Part shown: in pieces, positions 32,498-42,000 of the stretch
How the letters are laid out: each line of letters starts with the position of its first letter
How positions within the stretch are numbered: position 1 is the first letter of the stretch
Assembly: GCA_023955335.1 (NCBI GenBank)
Contig: JAGSGF010000014.1
Span: 1-64,000 of the forward strand
Length of the DNA stretch: 64,000 bases
Reading direction: 5' to 3'
DNA from: Yoonia sp.
GTDB lineage: Bacteria; Pseudomonadota; Alphaproteobacteria; Rhodobacterales; Rhodobacteraceae
Translations under genes and position numbers: made by a program
The notes under the pieces: model-generated
What the model was told of the DNA's origin: nothing
The model's database searches: none
The model's input: only the letters and a program-made list of their open reading frames with translations

Positions 32498-33267
32498 CAG
32501 TCTATTTTATCGGTGCAGGTCCGGGTGATCCGGAACTTTTGACAATCAAAGCCGCCCGCGTGATCGGCGAATGTCCTGTGTGTTTATACGCGGGATCACT
32601 GGTGCCAGAGGCCGTTGTCGCCTGCGCCCCCGAAGGCGCGTTGGTTATGGACACCGCTCCAATGACGTTGGATGAAACCCATGGCCAGATCGTAGAGGCT
32701 CATGCGAAGGGCCAAAATGTGGCCCGTGTGCATTCAGGTGATCCGTCGCTATATGGCGCAATCGCCGAGCAAATTCGTCGGTTGAAGGTCGCTGGAATTG
32801 ACTACCAGATCATTCCCGGAGTGCCTGCCTATGCCGCCGCCGCTGCGGCGTTGGGGACCGAATTGACCGTTCCAGAGGTCGCGCAGTCGATCATCTTAAC
32901 ACGCATGTCGATGAAATCGACCGGCATGCCAGCGGGTGAAACGCTCGAGAATTTTGCCAAGACCGGCGCCACGTTGGCCATTCATCTTGGCATCCGTGCA
33001 ATGCGTGAGATCGAGCGGCAATTGGCCCCATATTACGGCGAAGATTGTCCGGTTGCGGTGATCTACCGCGTTGGCTGGCCAGATCAGTTGATTATTCGTG
33101 GCACGTTGATGGACGTCCGTGAAAAAGCGCGGGCCGCCAAGATTACACGCACGGCACTGATTCTGGTTGGTCCTGCTTTGGCCGAAAACCACGGATTTCC
33201 CGATAGCGCGCTTTACGACGCGGCCCGTCCGCATGTTTTGCGCCCAAAGGCTGCCGTTAATTCATAG
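32494..33267 (+). CDS. cobM: Precorrin-4 C11-methyltransferase CobM
   Basis: CobM methylates precorrin-4 at C-11 to give precorrin-5. The 257-residue product carries the methylase blocks VYFIGAGPGDPELLTIKAAR at residue 2, NVARVHSGDPSLYGAIAEQI near residue 75, and YQIIPGVPAYAAAAAALGTELT near residue 105, with LTRMSMKSTGMPAGETL specific for CobM/CbiF near residue 135. ATG 32494 overlaps the previous stop by ATGA. It is the last gene of the plus-strand cobalamin run. Confidence 0.95.
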   Translation: MTVYFIGAGPGDPELLTIKAARVIGECPVCLYAGSLVPEAVVACAPEGALVMDTAPMTLDETHGQIVEAHAKGQNVARVHSGDPSLYGAIAEQIRRLKVAGIDYQIIPGVPAYAAAAAALGTELTVPEVAQSIILTRMSMKSTGMPAGETLENFAKTGATLAIHLGIRAMREIERQLAPYYGEDCPVAVIYRVGWPDQLIIRGTLMDVREKARAAKITRTALILVGPALAENHGFPDSALYDAARPHVLRPKAAVNS

Positions 33268-33357
33268 GGATATCGCCGGTTTACGCTGCAATGCGGCGGA
33301 TTATGTCACTTGATCTTCATACTTTGCGGTCCATTGTTGGGCCAAAGGGGAAGACCG

Positions 33358-33705
33358 ATGAATGACTTTTTACCAGAGGCCGTGCGCAACGGTTTGGAAG
33401 CCGCCCGCAAAGAAGCGCTGCGCCGCAAGGACCGTTTGTGCGTGCACGACGGCGATAATGTGTACCGCGTGCGCCGTTTTTGGGACGCCGGGTTTTCGCT
33501 TGATGTTGATGTGGCAGAAAAGCTGCGCGGCCGTGTCGAAATTTTCGACGGTGCCCGCCATCTGTATCAGTGTCTGATCGTTGGATCATCGGTCGAAGGT
33601 GACGAGCGTGTTTTTGAATTCAAATGGCTGCACCCTGTAACAGATGCAGCCCCTGTCGATTTTGTGCGCCCGGACTTCGTGCCAGCGGGCCTTATCACGA
33701 CCTAA
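33358..33705 (+). CDS. Unknown small soluble protein
   Basis: The 115-residue product (MNDFLPEAVRNGLEAARKEA) has a Lys/Arg-rich N-terminal helix, then a beta-rich middle (RLCVHDGDNVYRVRRFWDAGFSLD) and a C-terminus with FEFKWLHPVTDAAPVDFVRP. No signal peptide or known catalytic motif is seen. A good AAAGGGGAAGA site precedes ATG 33358, which is preferred over 33310. It is separated from cobM by 90 bases and is convergent with patB (one base between stops). I recall similar short proteins in Rhodobacterales but know no function; a PilZ-like or other small beta-barrel fold would be possible. Confidence 0.65.
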   Translation: MNDFLPEAVRNGLEAARKEALRRKDRLCVHDGDNVYRVRRFWDAGFSLDVDVAEKLRGRVEIFDGARHLYQCLIVGSSVEGDERVFEFKWLHPVTDAAPVDFVRPDFVPAGLITT

Positions 33706-33706
33706 G

Positions 33707-34876
33707 CTATTGCAGGTCGCGAAAGGCAGCTTGCAGGCGCGCAACGGCGTCTTCGATCTGCGCGCGTGTTGTCCCAATGTTAAAGCGCAAGAAATTGTTC
33801 CCGCCTTGCCCGAATGTCGGCCCATGGCTGGCAGCGATTTTGGCATTTTTTTGCACGCGTTCAATCACCTCGTCCATCGACATACCTGTGCCAGAAAAAT
33901 CCACCCAAGCCAGATAGGTCGATTCTAGCACCATTGATTGCACACCAGGAATTGCGTTGACGCCAGCGTCGAATGCTTTGCGGTTATCATCCAGATGGGC
34001 GAGCAATTCATCGAGCCATGCGGCGCCTTCGGGCGAATAGGCAGCTGTTGCCATGAATAGACCAAAGCTGTTCGGCGAGATGCCCATCGCCGCCATTCGT
34101 CCACCAAACCGTGCGCGCAAATCAGGGTCTTGGATGATCACGTTTCCTACGTGGCTGCCCGCGATGTTAAACGTCTTGGTTGTGGCGGTCATCGTCACCA
34201 AGCGGTCGGTGATCCCGTCGATATTGGCCATCGGGATATGCGTGTAACCGGGCATGGTCAGATCGTGGTGGATTTCGTCGGATACCAAGATCAGCGCGTG
34301 CCGTTTTGCGAACGCGGCGACGGCTTGCAGTTCTGTTTTGGTCCAGACCCGTCCACCGGGGTTGTGGGGGGAACACAGGATAAGCATACGCTCATTGCCT
34401 GTCATCTGCGCTTCGTAGGCGTCAAAATCGAACGTGTAGTGGCCTGCGTCATTGACCAATTCGCACGACACGACTTTGCGGCCTGCGGCGTCTATCACTT
34501 TGGCAAATGCGTGATAGACGGGCGTAAACAGAACGACCCCGTCGCCTGCAGATGTATAGGCATCGATGCAAAGTGCTGTGCCATTGACCAGACCGTGCGT
34601 TGTGAAAATCCATGACGGATCAATCTGCCAGCCGTGGCGTTCGGACATCCACCACTGGATCGCGGCGCGGTAATCACCTTCGTCGCCATAATAGCCGTAA
34701 ACACCGTGATCGTGCATCGCTTTGACCGCGTCTTGCACGCATTGCGGCGGTCGAAATTCCATATCCGCGACCCACATCGCAAGGCCGTCATCGGGGGATA
34801 CGCCATAGATGGCTTCCATGCTGTCCCATTTGCTGGAATGGGTGCCACGGCGGTCGGGGGTGTTGTCAAAGCTCAT
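33707..34876 (-). CDS. PatB/MalY-type PLP-dependent C-S lyase (cystathionine beta-lyase-like)
   Basis: The 389-residue enzyme is a fold-type I PLP protein of the MalY/PatB branch, which cleaves the C-S bond of cystathionine or cysteine conjugates. Signs are the N-terminal MWVADMEFRPPQCVQDAV near residue 34, WIFTTHGLVNGTALCIDAYT near residue 89, LCSPHNPGGRVWTKTEL near residue 167, SDEIHHDLTMPG near residue 200, and the PLP Lys in TMTATTKTFNIAGSHVGNVI near residue 229. Whether the main substrate is cystathionine or another cysteine S-conjugate cannot be told. It is divergent from the def cluster. Confidence 0.9.
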   Translation of the reverse strand: MSFDNTPDRRGTHSSKWDSMEAIYGVSPDDGLAMWVADMEFRPPQCVQDAVKAMHDHGVYGYYGDEGDYRAAIQWWMSERHGWQIDPSWIFTTHGLVNGTALCIDAYTSAGDGVVLFTPVYHAFAKVIDAAGRKVVSCELVNDAGHYTFDFDAYEAQMTGNERMLILCSPHNPGGRVWTKTELQAVAAFAKRHALILVSDEIHHDLTMPGYTHIPMANIDGITDRLVTMTATTKTFNIAGSHVGNVIIQDPDLRARFGGRMAAMGISPNSFGLFMATAAYSPEGAAWLDELLAHLDDNRKAFDAGVNAIPGVQSMVLESTYLAWVDFSGTGMSMDEVIERVQKNAKIAASHGPTFGQGGNNFLRFNIGTTRAQIEDAVARLQAAFRDLQ

Positions 34877-34951
34877 CGGGTCTCTCCGGCGTTTTAATTC
34901 AGATTATGGTGCGACTTGCACGGCGGGGATGCAAGCGCTAGATCGTGGCTT

Positions 34952-35473
34952 ATGACTATTCGCAATATCCTGATCCATCCCGATCCCCGCTTGAAAAAAG
35001 TCGTCGCCCCCGTGGTTGACGTGACTGATGACGTACGCCGTTTGGCCGATGATATGTTGGAAACAATGTATAATGCGCCGGGCATCGGCTTGGCCGCCCC
35101 GCAAGTCGCGGTGATGACACGCATGTTGGTCATGGATTGCGCCAAAGAAGAGGCCGCAACGCCAGTGCCAATGGTGTTGATCAACCCGTCCGTCATCTGG
35201 TCATCCGAGGATCGGTCCGTCTATGACGAAGGCTGTTTGTCGATCCCTGATCAATACGCCGAGGTCGAACGCCCCGCATCGGTCAAAGTCAGTTGGACTG
35301 GCTTGGACGGCAAGGTTGTCCAAGAGACGTTTGACGGGCTTTGGTCAACATGTGTGCAACACGAGATCGACCATTTGGATGGTAAGCTGTTCATTGATTA
35401 TCTTAAGCCGCTAAGGCGTCAGATGATCACCCGTAAGATGCAAAAGCTGAAGCGTGAAATGGCCCGTGACTGA
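34952..35473 (+). CDS. def: Peptide deformylase, canonical copy
   Basis: Peptide deformylase removes the formyl group from nascent protein N-termini. The 173-residue product has all three motifs intact: GIGLAAPQVAV near residue 46, EGCLSIPDQYAEV near residue 93 with the metal-ligand Cys, and VQHEIDHLDGKLFIDYL near residue 138 with the HExxH site. The C-terminal KPLRRQMITRKMQKLKREM helix is typical of the housekeeping form. ATG 34952 is preferred over the track start at 34916. It is first in a run of three def-like genes followed by fmt. Confidence 0.95.
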   Translation: MTIRNILIHPDPRLKKVVAPVVDVTDDVRRLADDMLETMYNAPGIGLAAPQVAVMTRMLVMDCAKEEAATPVPMVLINPSVIWSSEDRSVYDEGCLSIPDQYAEVERPASVKVSWTGLDGKVVQETFDGLWSTCVQHEIDHLDGKLFIDYLKPLRRQMITRKMQKLKREMARD

Positions 35474-35927
35474 TTTGCAGCTTCGCTTTGTGCCTGATCC
35501 GGTGTTGCGCGCTGTGTGCGCACCCGTGACAGTTTTTGATGCTAAGCTGGCTGCATTGGCCAAGGGCATGTTGGATGTGATGTACGCCGCACCCGGGCGC
35601 GGGTTGGCTGCGCCTCAGGTGGGCATCGCAGAGCGCATTTTCGTGATGGATGCGACTTGGAAAGAAGGCACGACGGACCCGCATGTGTTTGTGAACCCTG
35701 AAATGGTCGCGTGTTCTGACCAGGTTGCTGTGTTGTCCGAAGGCTGTCTTTCGATCCCTGATCAGACATCTCGCGTCGCGCGTCCGGCGCAAGTCACGCT
35801 GCGTTGGCACGATTTGAACGGCACGCCGCAGGCGGGCACATTCATCGGTTTTGCCGCTGCCTGTGTGCAGCACGAGCGCGACCATCTAGACGGTATTCTT
35901 TGTACCGATTACCCGGAGGCCCCATGA
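35466..35927 (+). CDS. Peptide deformylase paralog 2
   Basis: The 153-residue product keeps the three deformylase motifs: GRGLAAPQVGI near residue 42, EGCLSIPDQTSRVARP near residue 95 and VQHERDHLDGILCTDY near residue 132. It should be able to bind metal and catalyse. It lacks the basic C-terminal helix of copy 1 and ends TDYPEAP. The start is probably GTG 35466, 8 bases before the end of copy 1, which gives MTDLQLRFVPDPVLR; the track start at 35454 is an ATG upstream. Second-copy deformylases can act on special substrates or give resistance to inhibitors such as actinonin; its role here is unknown. Confidence 0.82.
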   Translation: MTDLQLRFVPDPVLRAVCAPVTVFDAKLAALAKGMLDVMYAAPGRGLAAPQVGIAERIFVMDATWKEGTTDPHVFVNPEMVACSDQVAVLSEGCLSIPDQTSRVARPAQVTLRWHDLNGTPQAGTFIGFAAACVQHERDHLDGILCTDYPEAP

Positions 35928-36421
35928 CACACCGCCCATTTGTGATGTACCCGCACAAAGCCCTACGCACCCCTGCCGCCCCGGTGACCGAAATTACCGA
36001 TGATATTCGTGCCATTTGGGACGAGATGATCGGCGTGATGGATGCGATGCCCGGCTATGGGTTGGCTGCACCGCAGTTGGGGATCGGGATGGCTTTGGCG
36101 GTTGTCGATGCCAGCACAAAACGTGGCCAAGCGATGCGTTTGGCCAATCCCGTGATTTTGCACAGCTCGGTTGAGCCGCGCGCGCACGAAGAAGCATCCC
36201 CAAATTTGCCCGGTGTCGGTGCCAAGATCACGCGTCCGCGCGCCGTGACTGTCCGGTTTATGAACGCCGATGGTGTCTGGGATAGGCATGAATTTGTCGG
36301 TCTTTGGGCCACGTCTGTGCAGCACCAGATCGACCATCTTGCGGGTAAAATGTATTTTGATCACCTTAGCCGGACCAAGCGCGATATGTTGATCAAGCGC
36401 GCAGCTAAACTGCGCGGCTAG
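35924..36421 (+). CDS. Deformylase-like protein with altered active site
   Basis: The 165-residue product is clearly homologous to the two preceding genes: [15 protein letters not shown] near residue 46 and a C-terminal [17 protein letters not shown] helix like copy 1. The second motif reads EASPNLPG instead of EGCLSIPD, so the metal-ligand Cys is Ser. The third reads [17 protein letters not shown], so the catalytic Glu of HExxH is Gln. Both changes should abolish normal deformylase activity. The gene is intact, overlaps copy 2 by ATGA, and precedes fmt by 31 bases, so it is kept as a functional unit. It may be a binding or regulatory homolog. Confidence 0.85.
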   Translation: MTHRPFVMYPHKALRTPAAPVTEITDDIRAIWDEMIGVMDAMPGYGLAAPQLGIGMALAVVDASTKRGQAMRLANPVILHSSVEPRAHEEASPNLPGVGAKITRPRAVTVRFMNADGVWDRHEFVGLWATSVQHQIDHLAGKMYFDHLSRTKRDMLIKRAAKLRG

Positions 36422-36452
36422 GCCTACAGTCGACAACCAAAAAGGAAAATCC

Positions 36453-37352
36453 ATGCGGATCATTTTCATGGGAACCCCCGAGTTTTCGGTGCCCGTTTTG
36501 GATGCGCTTGTGGCTGCAGGTCACGATGTCGTCGCGGTCTACTCGCAGCCGCCTCGCCCTGCGGGTCGCGGCAAAAAAGATCGCCCAAGTCCTGTGCAGG
36601 CGCGCGCCGAAACTTTGGGATTGCCAGTTCGCCATCCGGTGTCGTTGCGCGACGCTGATGCCCAAGCTGAATTCGCAGCGTTCCAAGCCGATGTCGCAGT
36701 CGTTGTGGCCTACGGTCTAATCCTGCCGCAGATCGTGCTGGATGCCCCGCGATTGGGATGTTTGAACATCCATGCGTCGTTGCTGCCGCGCTGGCGCGGT
36801 GCCGCACCGATCCACCGCGCGATCATGGCTGGCGACGCCCGGACGGGTGTCTGCATCATGCAGATGGAGGCGGGGCTGGATACGGGGCCGGTTTTGTTGC
36901 GTGAGGCCACGGACATCGGTGCGGCCGAGACCACAGGGGCATTGCATGATCGGTTGTCACAAATGGGAGCAGGATTGATCGTGCGGGCGTTGCGGGGGCT
37001 TGGTGATTTGTCACCGCAGGTGCAGCCGGATGATGGTGTGACCTATGCCGCGAAAATCGACAAGGCAGAGGCTCGGGTTGATTGGACCTGCCCTGCGGTC
37101 GAGGTTGATCGCCAAATTCGAGGGCTATCCCCGTTTCCGGGTGCTTGGTGCATGGTTGGCGATGAGCGCGTGAAACTGCTGGCGTCACATGTTGCAGATG
37201 GATCAGGTGACGCAGGCACAGTTTTGGATGGATTCACGATTGCCTGTGCAGATGGTGCCATAGCTGTGACGCGTGTCCAACGAGCAGGCAAGACCGCGAT
37301 GGATGCGGATCAAGCCTTGCTTGGGTTGGACCTTGGCGCAAAATTAATCTAG
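36453..37352 (+). CDS. fmt: Methionyl-tRNA formyltransferase
   Basis: Fmt formylates Met-tRNA(fMet) with 10-formyltetrahydrofolate to make the initiator. The 299-residue product begins [20 protein letters not shown] and shows [20 protein letters not shown] near residue 30. The formyltransferase catalytic region is [20 protein letters not shown] near residue 103 with Asn, His and later Asp ([13 protein letters not shown], about residue 138). A C-terminal tRNA-binding barrel starts around residue 205. It is the natural partner of def and lies downstream of the three def-like genes. Confidence 0.96.
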   Translation: MRIIFMGTPEFSVPVLDALVAAGHDVVAVYSQPPRPAGRGKKDRPSPVQARAETLGLPVRHPVSLRDADAQAEFAAFQADVAVVVAYGLILPQIVLDAPRLGCLNIHASLLPRWRGAAPIHRAIMAGDARTGVCIMQMEAGLDTGPVLLREATDIGAAETTGALHDRLSQMGAGLIVRALRGLGDLSPQVQPDDGVTYAAKIDKAEARVDWTCPAVEVDRQIRGLSPFPGAWCMVGDERVKLLASHVADGSGDAGTVLDGFTIACADGAIAVTRVQRAGKTAMDADQALLGLDLGAKLI

Positions 37353-37372
37353 CCCGCTGAGCTGCGTTTTTA

Positions 37373-37462
37373 TCACCTCAACAGCCCACGCGGCAACGCC
37401 TGTGCCAAGGCGATTTCAATCGGATCGTCGACGCCCGAAGCAGTGTCGGTAATCAGCTTCAC
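37373..37462 (-). pseudogene. Possible remnant of a nucleoside-hydrolase-like gene, or a 29-residue ORF
   Basis: Just after RNase T2 on the same strand, GTG 37462 opens a 29-residue frame that reads VKLITDTASGVDDPIEIALA and ends in TGA. The D-T-x-x-G-V-D-D spacing resembles the N-terminal metal-binding motif of inosine-uridine hydrolases (DTDPGVDDA), where Asp residues hold calcium. The rest of such a gene is absent, as fmt follows on the other strand. It could be a degraded 5' end, or chance. Calling it a remnant is tentative. Confidence 0.3.
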
Positions 37463-37466
37463 GGGG

Positions 37467-38096
37467 CTATCTCATCGGGTCAAATTGGGCGTCAGTCAGC
37501 GTGCAGTCGCGGATGACATCACGCCCACAGGTCCGGAATTCAAGATCTCGTGTCAGGCAAATGCGGGCCTCTTGGATGTAGCCCGCCTTGCAAGTCACGG
37601 TGACCCCGTCAGGGCTGAGGCCCGGGTTTTCTTTGACAAAGGCTTGTTCGATCAAAGACGCGGGCAGGGTGATTGTTTTGCTTAACTTGCGGAACACTTC
37701 GGGGCGGTTGATCCGGCTGTAGGCGTCGCGCGATAGGCCGTAGTAGTCGTCTGGGTCTAAGCCGGAACAGACGCCGTGTTTGTTCCACTGGTGCCATGCG
37801 AGCCGTGATGTGCCCATGATGTCGGCCATGTCGCTGGTTTGTCCGCGCGATGGAGGCCGTAAAGTCGTGCGACAATTGGCAGGATAGCCCCGTTCATATT
37901 GCGGCCACAGCCCGTGCAAGACCCAGCCGTTTTCCGTGGTCTCATCGCATTGAGGCGATTGCCGCGCGTCCCCTTCCAGCGCACACCAATTGGCGGACCA
38001 CGACAGGGACATGACGTAGTAGTCAAATGCGCCAGCCTTATCCTGCGCGTTAGCAGGGGCGGCGAGTAGAAGAAGGGCGGCAATCAGGCGTAACAT
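37467..38096 (-). CDS. Secreted RNase T2 family ribonuclease
   Basis: The 209-residue product has a signal peptide (MLRLIAALLLLAAPANAQDK) and both T2 active-site blocks: GWVLHGLWPQYERGYPANC near residue 57 (first catalytic His) and RLAWHQWNKHGVCSGL near residue 99 (second His and Lys). The usual Glu of EWxKHGTC is replaced by Gln (HQWNKHG), which is unusual for the family's second block. Several Cys should form disulfides in the periplasm. It degrades RNA to 2',3'-cyclic products; periplasmic nucleotide scavenging is likely. Confidence 0.9.
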   Translation of the reverse strand: MLRLIAALLLLAAPANAQDKAGAFDYYVMSLSWSANWCALEGDARQSPQCDETTENGWVLHGLWPQYERGYPANCRTTLRPPSRGQTSDMADIMGTSRLAWHQWNKHGVCSGLDPDDYYGLSRDAYSRINRPEVFRKLSKTITLPASLIEQAFVKENPGLSPDGVTVTCKAGYIQEARICLTRDLEFRTCGRDVIRDCTLTDAQFDPMR

Positions 38097-38229
38097 TTTG
38101 ATCTTTCCTAAACGTATTCGCCCCCTTATAAGGCTTCTAAGTTCCCCGACAATGCGAACCGGCCCAATAAGGGGTCAGCCCAAATTAAGGGCGCTGGATA
38201 GCTATGTCTGATGACAAAAGGAGACAGAA

Positions 38230-39003
38230 ATGTCGAATGTACCAATTATGGCGAAAGCCACGGCCGTCTGGCTTTGTGACAACACAACAATGACGTTCCT
38301 GCAGATTGCTGATTTCTGCGGCCTGCACGAGCTGGAAGTTCAGGGCATTGCCGATGGCGATGTGGCTACCGGCGTTAAAGGCTTTGACCCGATCGCCAAC
38401 AAACAGCTGCTCCAATCAGAAATCGACAGCGCCGAGGCTGATCCTAAGTACAAGCTTAAGCTGCTGTATAACCCTGCGTCCGCAGGCGAAGAAAAGCGTC
38501 GCGGCCCACGGTATACGCCGCTGTCCAAGCGTCAGGACCGCCCTGCATCGATCTATTGGTTGGTTAAGTTTCACCCAGAGCTGTCTGATGCTCAGGTATC
38601 CAAGCTGGTTGGCACGACCAAACCAACTATTCAGGCGATCCGCGAGCGGACCCATTGGAACATCAACAACATCGACCCGATTGATCCGGTTGCCTTGGGT
38701 CTGTGCAAACAGATAGAGCTTGATGCCGCTGTGCAAAAAGCCAATGCCAAGAAAGCCAAAGAAGGTGGCGTAATGTCCGACGATGAGCGTCGCAAGCTGG
38801 TCAGCACCGAGCAATCCCTTGACATGCCAGCCGAGCCGAAGATGCCAAGTGCGATGACGGGTCTTGAGACATTCAGCCTTGCTGATCCGCGCGACGATGA
38901 AGATGATCTGGAAACAAAGGCGGGTAATCTGGACGTGTCAGACGCTGACAGCTTCTTTAACTTGCCCGATGATGCGGACAAGGACGATGACGCCGATAAA
39001 TAA
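38230..39003 (+). CDS. trcR: TrcR-type cell-cycle regulator (DUF1013)
   Basis: The 257-residue product matches DUF1013, the alphaproteobacterial TrcR family, reported to associate with RNA polymerase and influence cell-cycle transcription in Caulobacter and Brucella. Its N-terminal domain (AKATAVWLCDNTTMTFLQIADFC, about residue 8) is very conserved, followed by GPRYTPLSKRQDRPASIYWLVKFHPELSD near residue 97 and a helix-turn-helix-like KLVGTTKPTIQAIRERTHWN near residue 132. The tail is strongly acidic (DDADKDDDADK). An AAAGGAGACAG site precedes the ATG, and a strong bidirectional terminator follows. Confidence 0.9.
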   Translation: MSNVPIMAKATAVWLCDNTTMTFLQIADFCGLHELEVQGIADGDVATGVKGFDPIANKQLLQSEIDSAEADPKYKLKLLYNPASAGEEKRRGPRYTPLSKRQDRPASIYWLVKFHPELSDAQVSKLVGTTKPTIQAIRERTHWNINNIDPIDPVALGLCKQIELDAAVQKANAKKAKEGGVMSDDERRKLVSTEQSLDMPAEPKMPSAMTGLETFSLADPRDDEDDLETKAGNLDVSDADSFFNLPDDADKDDDADK

Positions 39004-39022
39004 GTTGTCCGATTACTAAACC

Positions 39023-39064
39023 GAAAAACGCCGCCTTGGTTGCATCCCCAAGGCGGCGTTTTTT
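39023..39064. terminator. Bidirectional Rho-independent terminator
   Basis: AACGCCGCCTTGG and CCAAGGCGGCGTT form a perfect 13-pair stem around an eight-base loop, followed by a T run on the plus strand and preceded by an A run (T run on the minus strand). It ends trcR on the plus strand and the convergent efflux operon on the minus strand, slightly overlapping the efflux permease stop codon. Confidence 0.93.
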
Positions 39065-42000
39065 ATGCGGCAGATACGGTGCTTGATCCGCGGCGGAACA
39101 GCCCTTTGAGCCATGCCAATAACCGACGAATCCGGCGGCCCATCAGTTCGCCCCAGATCAGCATCGCGGGGGTCACGACCAGCGTGATGACCATAGTGAT
39201 AATCACCCCACCCGCGATCGCGCTGGACAGTTCGGTCCACCACTGCGTCGATGGCGCCCCATAGACGATTTCACGCGTGAAAAAGTTGATGTTCAACCCG
39301 ATAACCATCGGCATAAGCCCAAGCGCTGTCGTGATGGATGTCAAAAACACAGGGCGCAGACGTTGTGCGCCGCTGCGAAGCGCCGCCTCGAGCGAGGGCT
39401 TACCGGTCTTTTTAAGCTCGTTATAAGTATCAATCAGAACGATGTTGTTGTTCACAACAATCCCCGCAAGCGCAATCACACCGATCCCACCCATAACGAT
39501 CCCGAACGGGCGGCCTGTGATGATCAACCCGATCAACACCCCACCGATGGAAAAGATGATCGCGGACATGACCACGAACGCTTGGTAGAAGTTGTTGAAT
39601 TGCGTCAGCAAGATCACGAACATCAACAAAATAGCAGAGGCAAACGCTCCCCCAAGGAAGATCATCGTTTCAGCCTGATCTTCGGCCTCGCCACCGAACG
39701 ACCAAGTAACGTTGTCGGGGATATCCATGTTTTCAAGCGCAGTGCGCAAAGCCACGTTCTTTTCGTTTACGTTTATGTCGGGGCCGACATTGGACTCAAT
39801 ATTAACGACGCGTTCTTGGTCTACGCGGTTGATCGTGCCTGTGCGCGGAGCTGGTTCAAATGTCACAAAGTTGGAGATTGGAACAAGGCCCGTGTTTGTC
39901 GGAACTCGGAGACTTTGGAGGTCTTCCAGTGTTCGGTCTTGGGACGGGAAACGCACACGAATGTCGACCGACCCGTCAACATCATCGGGGCGATAATCGG
40001 CAACTGTGATCCCTTGAGTCAAAAGTTGCACCGCTTGCCCAAGTAGAGACACATCGGCACCAAAACGTGCGGCTTCTGACCGGTCAACGCGCAGGCGCCA
40101 TTCGACACCGGGCAAGGGGCGGGTGTCAGTCACATCGGTGAACCCTCCGATATCACCCATAATGCGAAGCACTTCGTTGGTGACGTCCCGCCGCGCATCA
40201 TTGTCATTGGAGTTAATCTTGACGCTAATTGGCTTGCCCGATGGTGGACCGCCCGCGGCGATTTCGACCTGAATATCAATGCCTGCGATGTCGGACATCG
40301 CGGCGCGGATATCCTCGGTAATGACCGCAGCTTTGCGGCGTGTGTCCCATTCAGTCAGCTCAAGTTGAATTGTGCCGATGATTTCGGCGTCTTCATTTTG
40401 GGCGGCGACAGACCGCGCATAGACGGACGCAATTGCGGGGTCTTCAAATAGCCGTTCTTCCACACGTCGCACAAGTGCATCGCGTTCATAGATCGAGAAA
40501 TTGTCGCGGGCACGAACTTGCACTTGCATGAAATCAGGTTCTTGATCGGGGAAGAATGTGACCCCGTTACCCAATTCGCCATATGCCTTAAACCCACCGA
40601 GCAGCATGACGAGCGCCAAGACAACAGTGACGCCGGGACGCAAGATCGACCAATTCAATACGCGAACATACATGCCTGTCAGGCCCGGCAGGTCGCGCGG
40701 GTCACCTTGTTCGGTTTCATAGAAAGTCGCTTTGTCACGCGATGACAGAGGGCGCTTTTTGCCGATGATGCCACCTGTTACGGGGATAAAAATCAGCGCC
40801 ATGAACAGCGATGCCGTCAACGTAAGGATCACGGTGATCGGCAGGAATTTCATGAATTCACCGATCATACCCGACCAGAACAACAAAGGGAAAAACACCG
40901 ACAATGTGGTCAGGGTGGATGCGATGATCGGCCATGCCATCCGCTTGGCAGCGTCCGCATACGCGGCTTTTGGTTCGGCGCCTTCTTGCAGGTTCCGGTC
41001 GGCCAGCTCAACCGTCACAATGGCCCCGTCAACAAGCATTCCAACGACCAAGATCAGTGAGAACAGCACAATGACGTTCATAGTGTAGCCCATAAACCAA
41101 AGGGCCGCGACGCCTGTCAAGAATGCGCCGGGAATGGCCAAGCCAACCAGAAGTGCGGACCGTAGCCCAAGCGCCCAAACGATCACGATCATGACCAAAA
41201 GGATCGCGGCGATTACGTTCGCTTCGAGGTCGGCAAGCATGGATTTGACCTGCTTGCTTTCGTCTTGAAGGTAGTTGATCGAAACGCTGTCAGGCCAGCT
41301 GGCTTGCGCCTTGGCGATCACCGCTTTTGCGTCGGCAACGGTGTTGATGACATTGGACCCTGACCGTTTTTTGATCTCAAGCGCTAGGGCTGGCTGGCCG
41401 TTGATACGGGCAAAGCTGGTGGGGTCTTCAAATGTACGCCGGATTGTCGCCAGATCGGCAAACGTAACGACGGTATCGCCACGCACTTTTACAGGCATTT
41501 CCATGACGTCATCGATGTTTTCAATCAAGCCAGGAACCTTAAGCACAAGACGCCCTGCGCCGCTTTCGATTGCGCCGGCGGCGATCAAACGGTTGTTCCG
41601 GCTGATCTGCCCGATGAGTTCGTCAAACGAAATATTATAGGTCTCGAACACGGTGGGATCGATAAGGATTTCTAACAACTCCGTGCGGGATCCGCCCACG
41701 TCAACCTCAAGAATACCAGACAGGGCTTCAAGGTTGTCTTGCAGGTCGGTCGCCAAATCGTTGAGCGTTCGTTCTGGAACAGGGCCCGAAAGAATTGCTG
41801 TGAGGATCGGGAAAAGGGCTGTGTTAATCTCGGTGACCGTGGGATCGCGGGCGTCATCGGGGAGGTTCGCCTTGGCGCGGTCAACGGCTTCGCGAACTTT
41901 ATCGATAGCCTCGTCCACGTCGCCGCCCGGTTCAAATTCAAGCTGCACATTTCCGAACCCTTCGCCCGCGTGGGACGTCATGGTCTTCAGGCCAGTAAGC

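Noticed and set aside
33268-33357. Terminator after cobM
   Set aside because: CGCCG and CGGCG could pair, but the loop is long and there is no T run.
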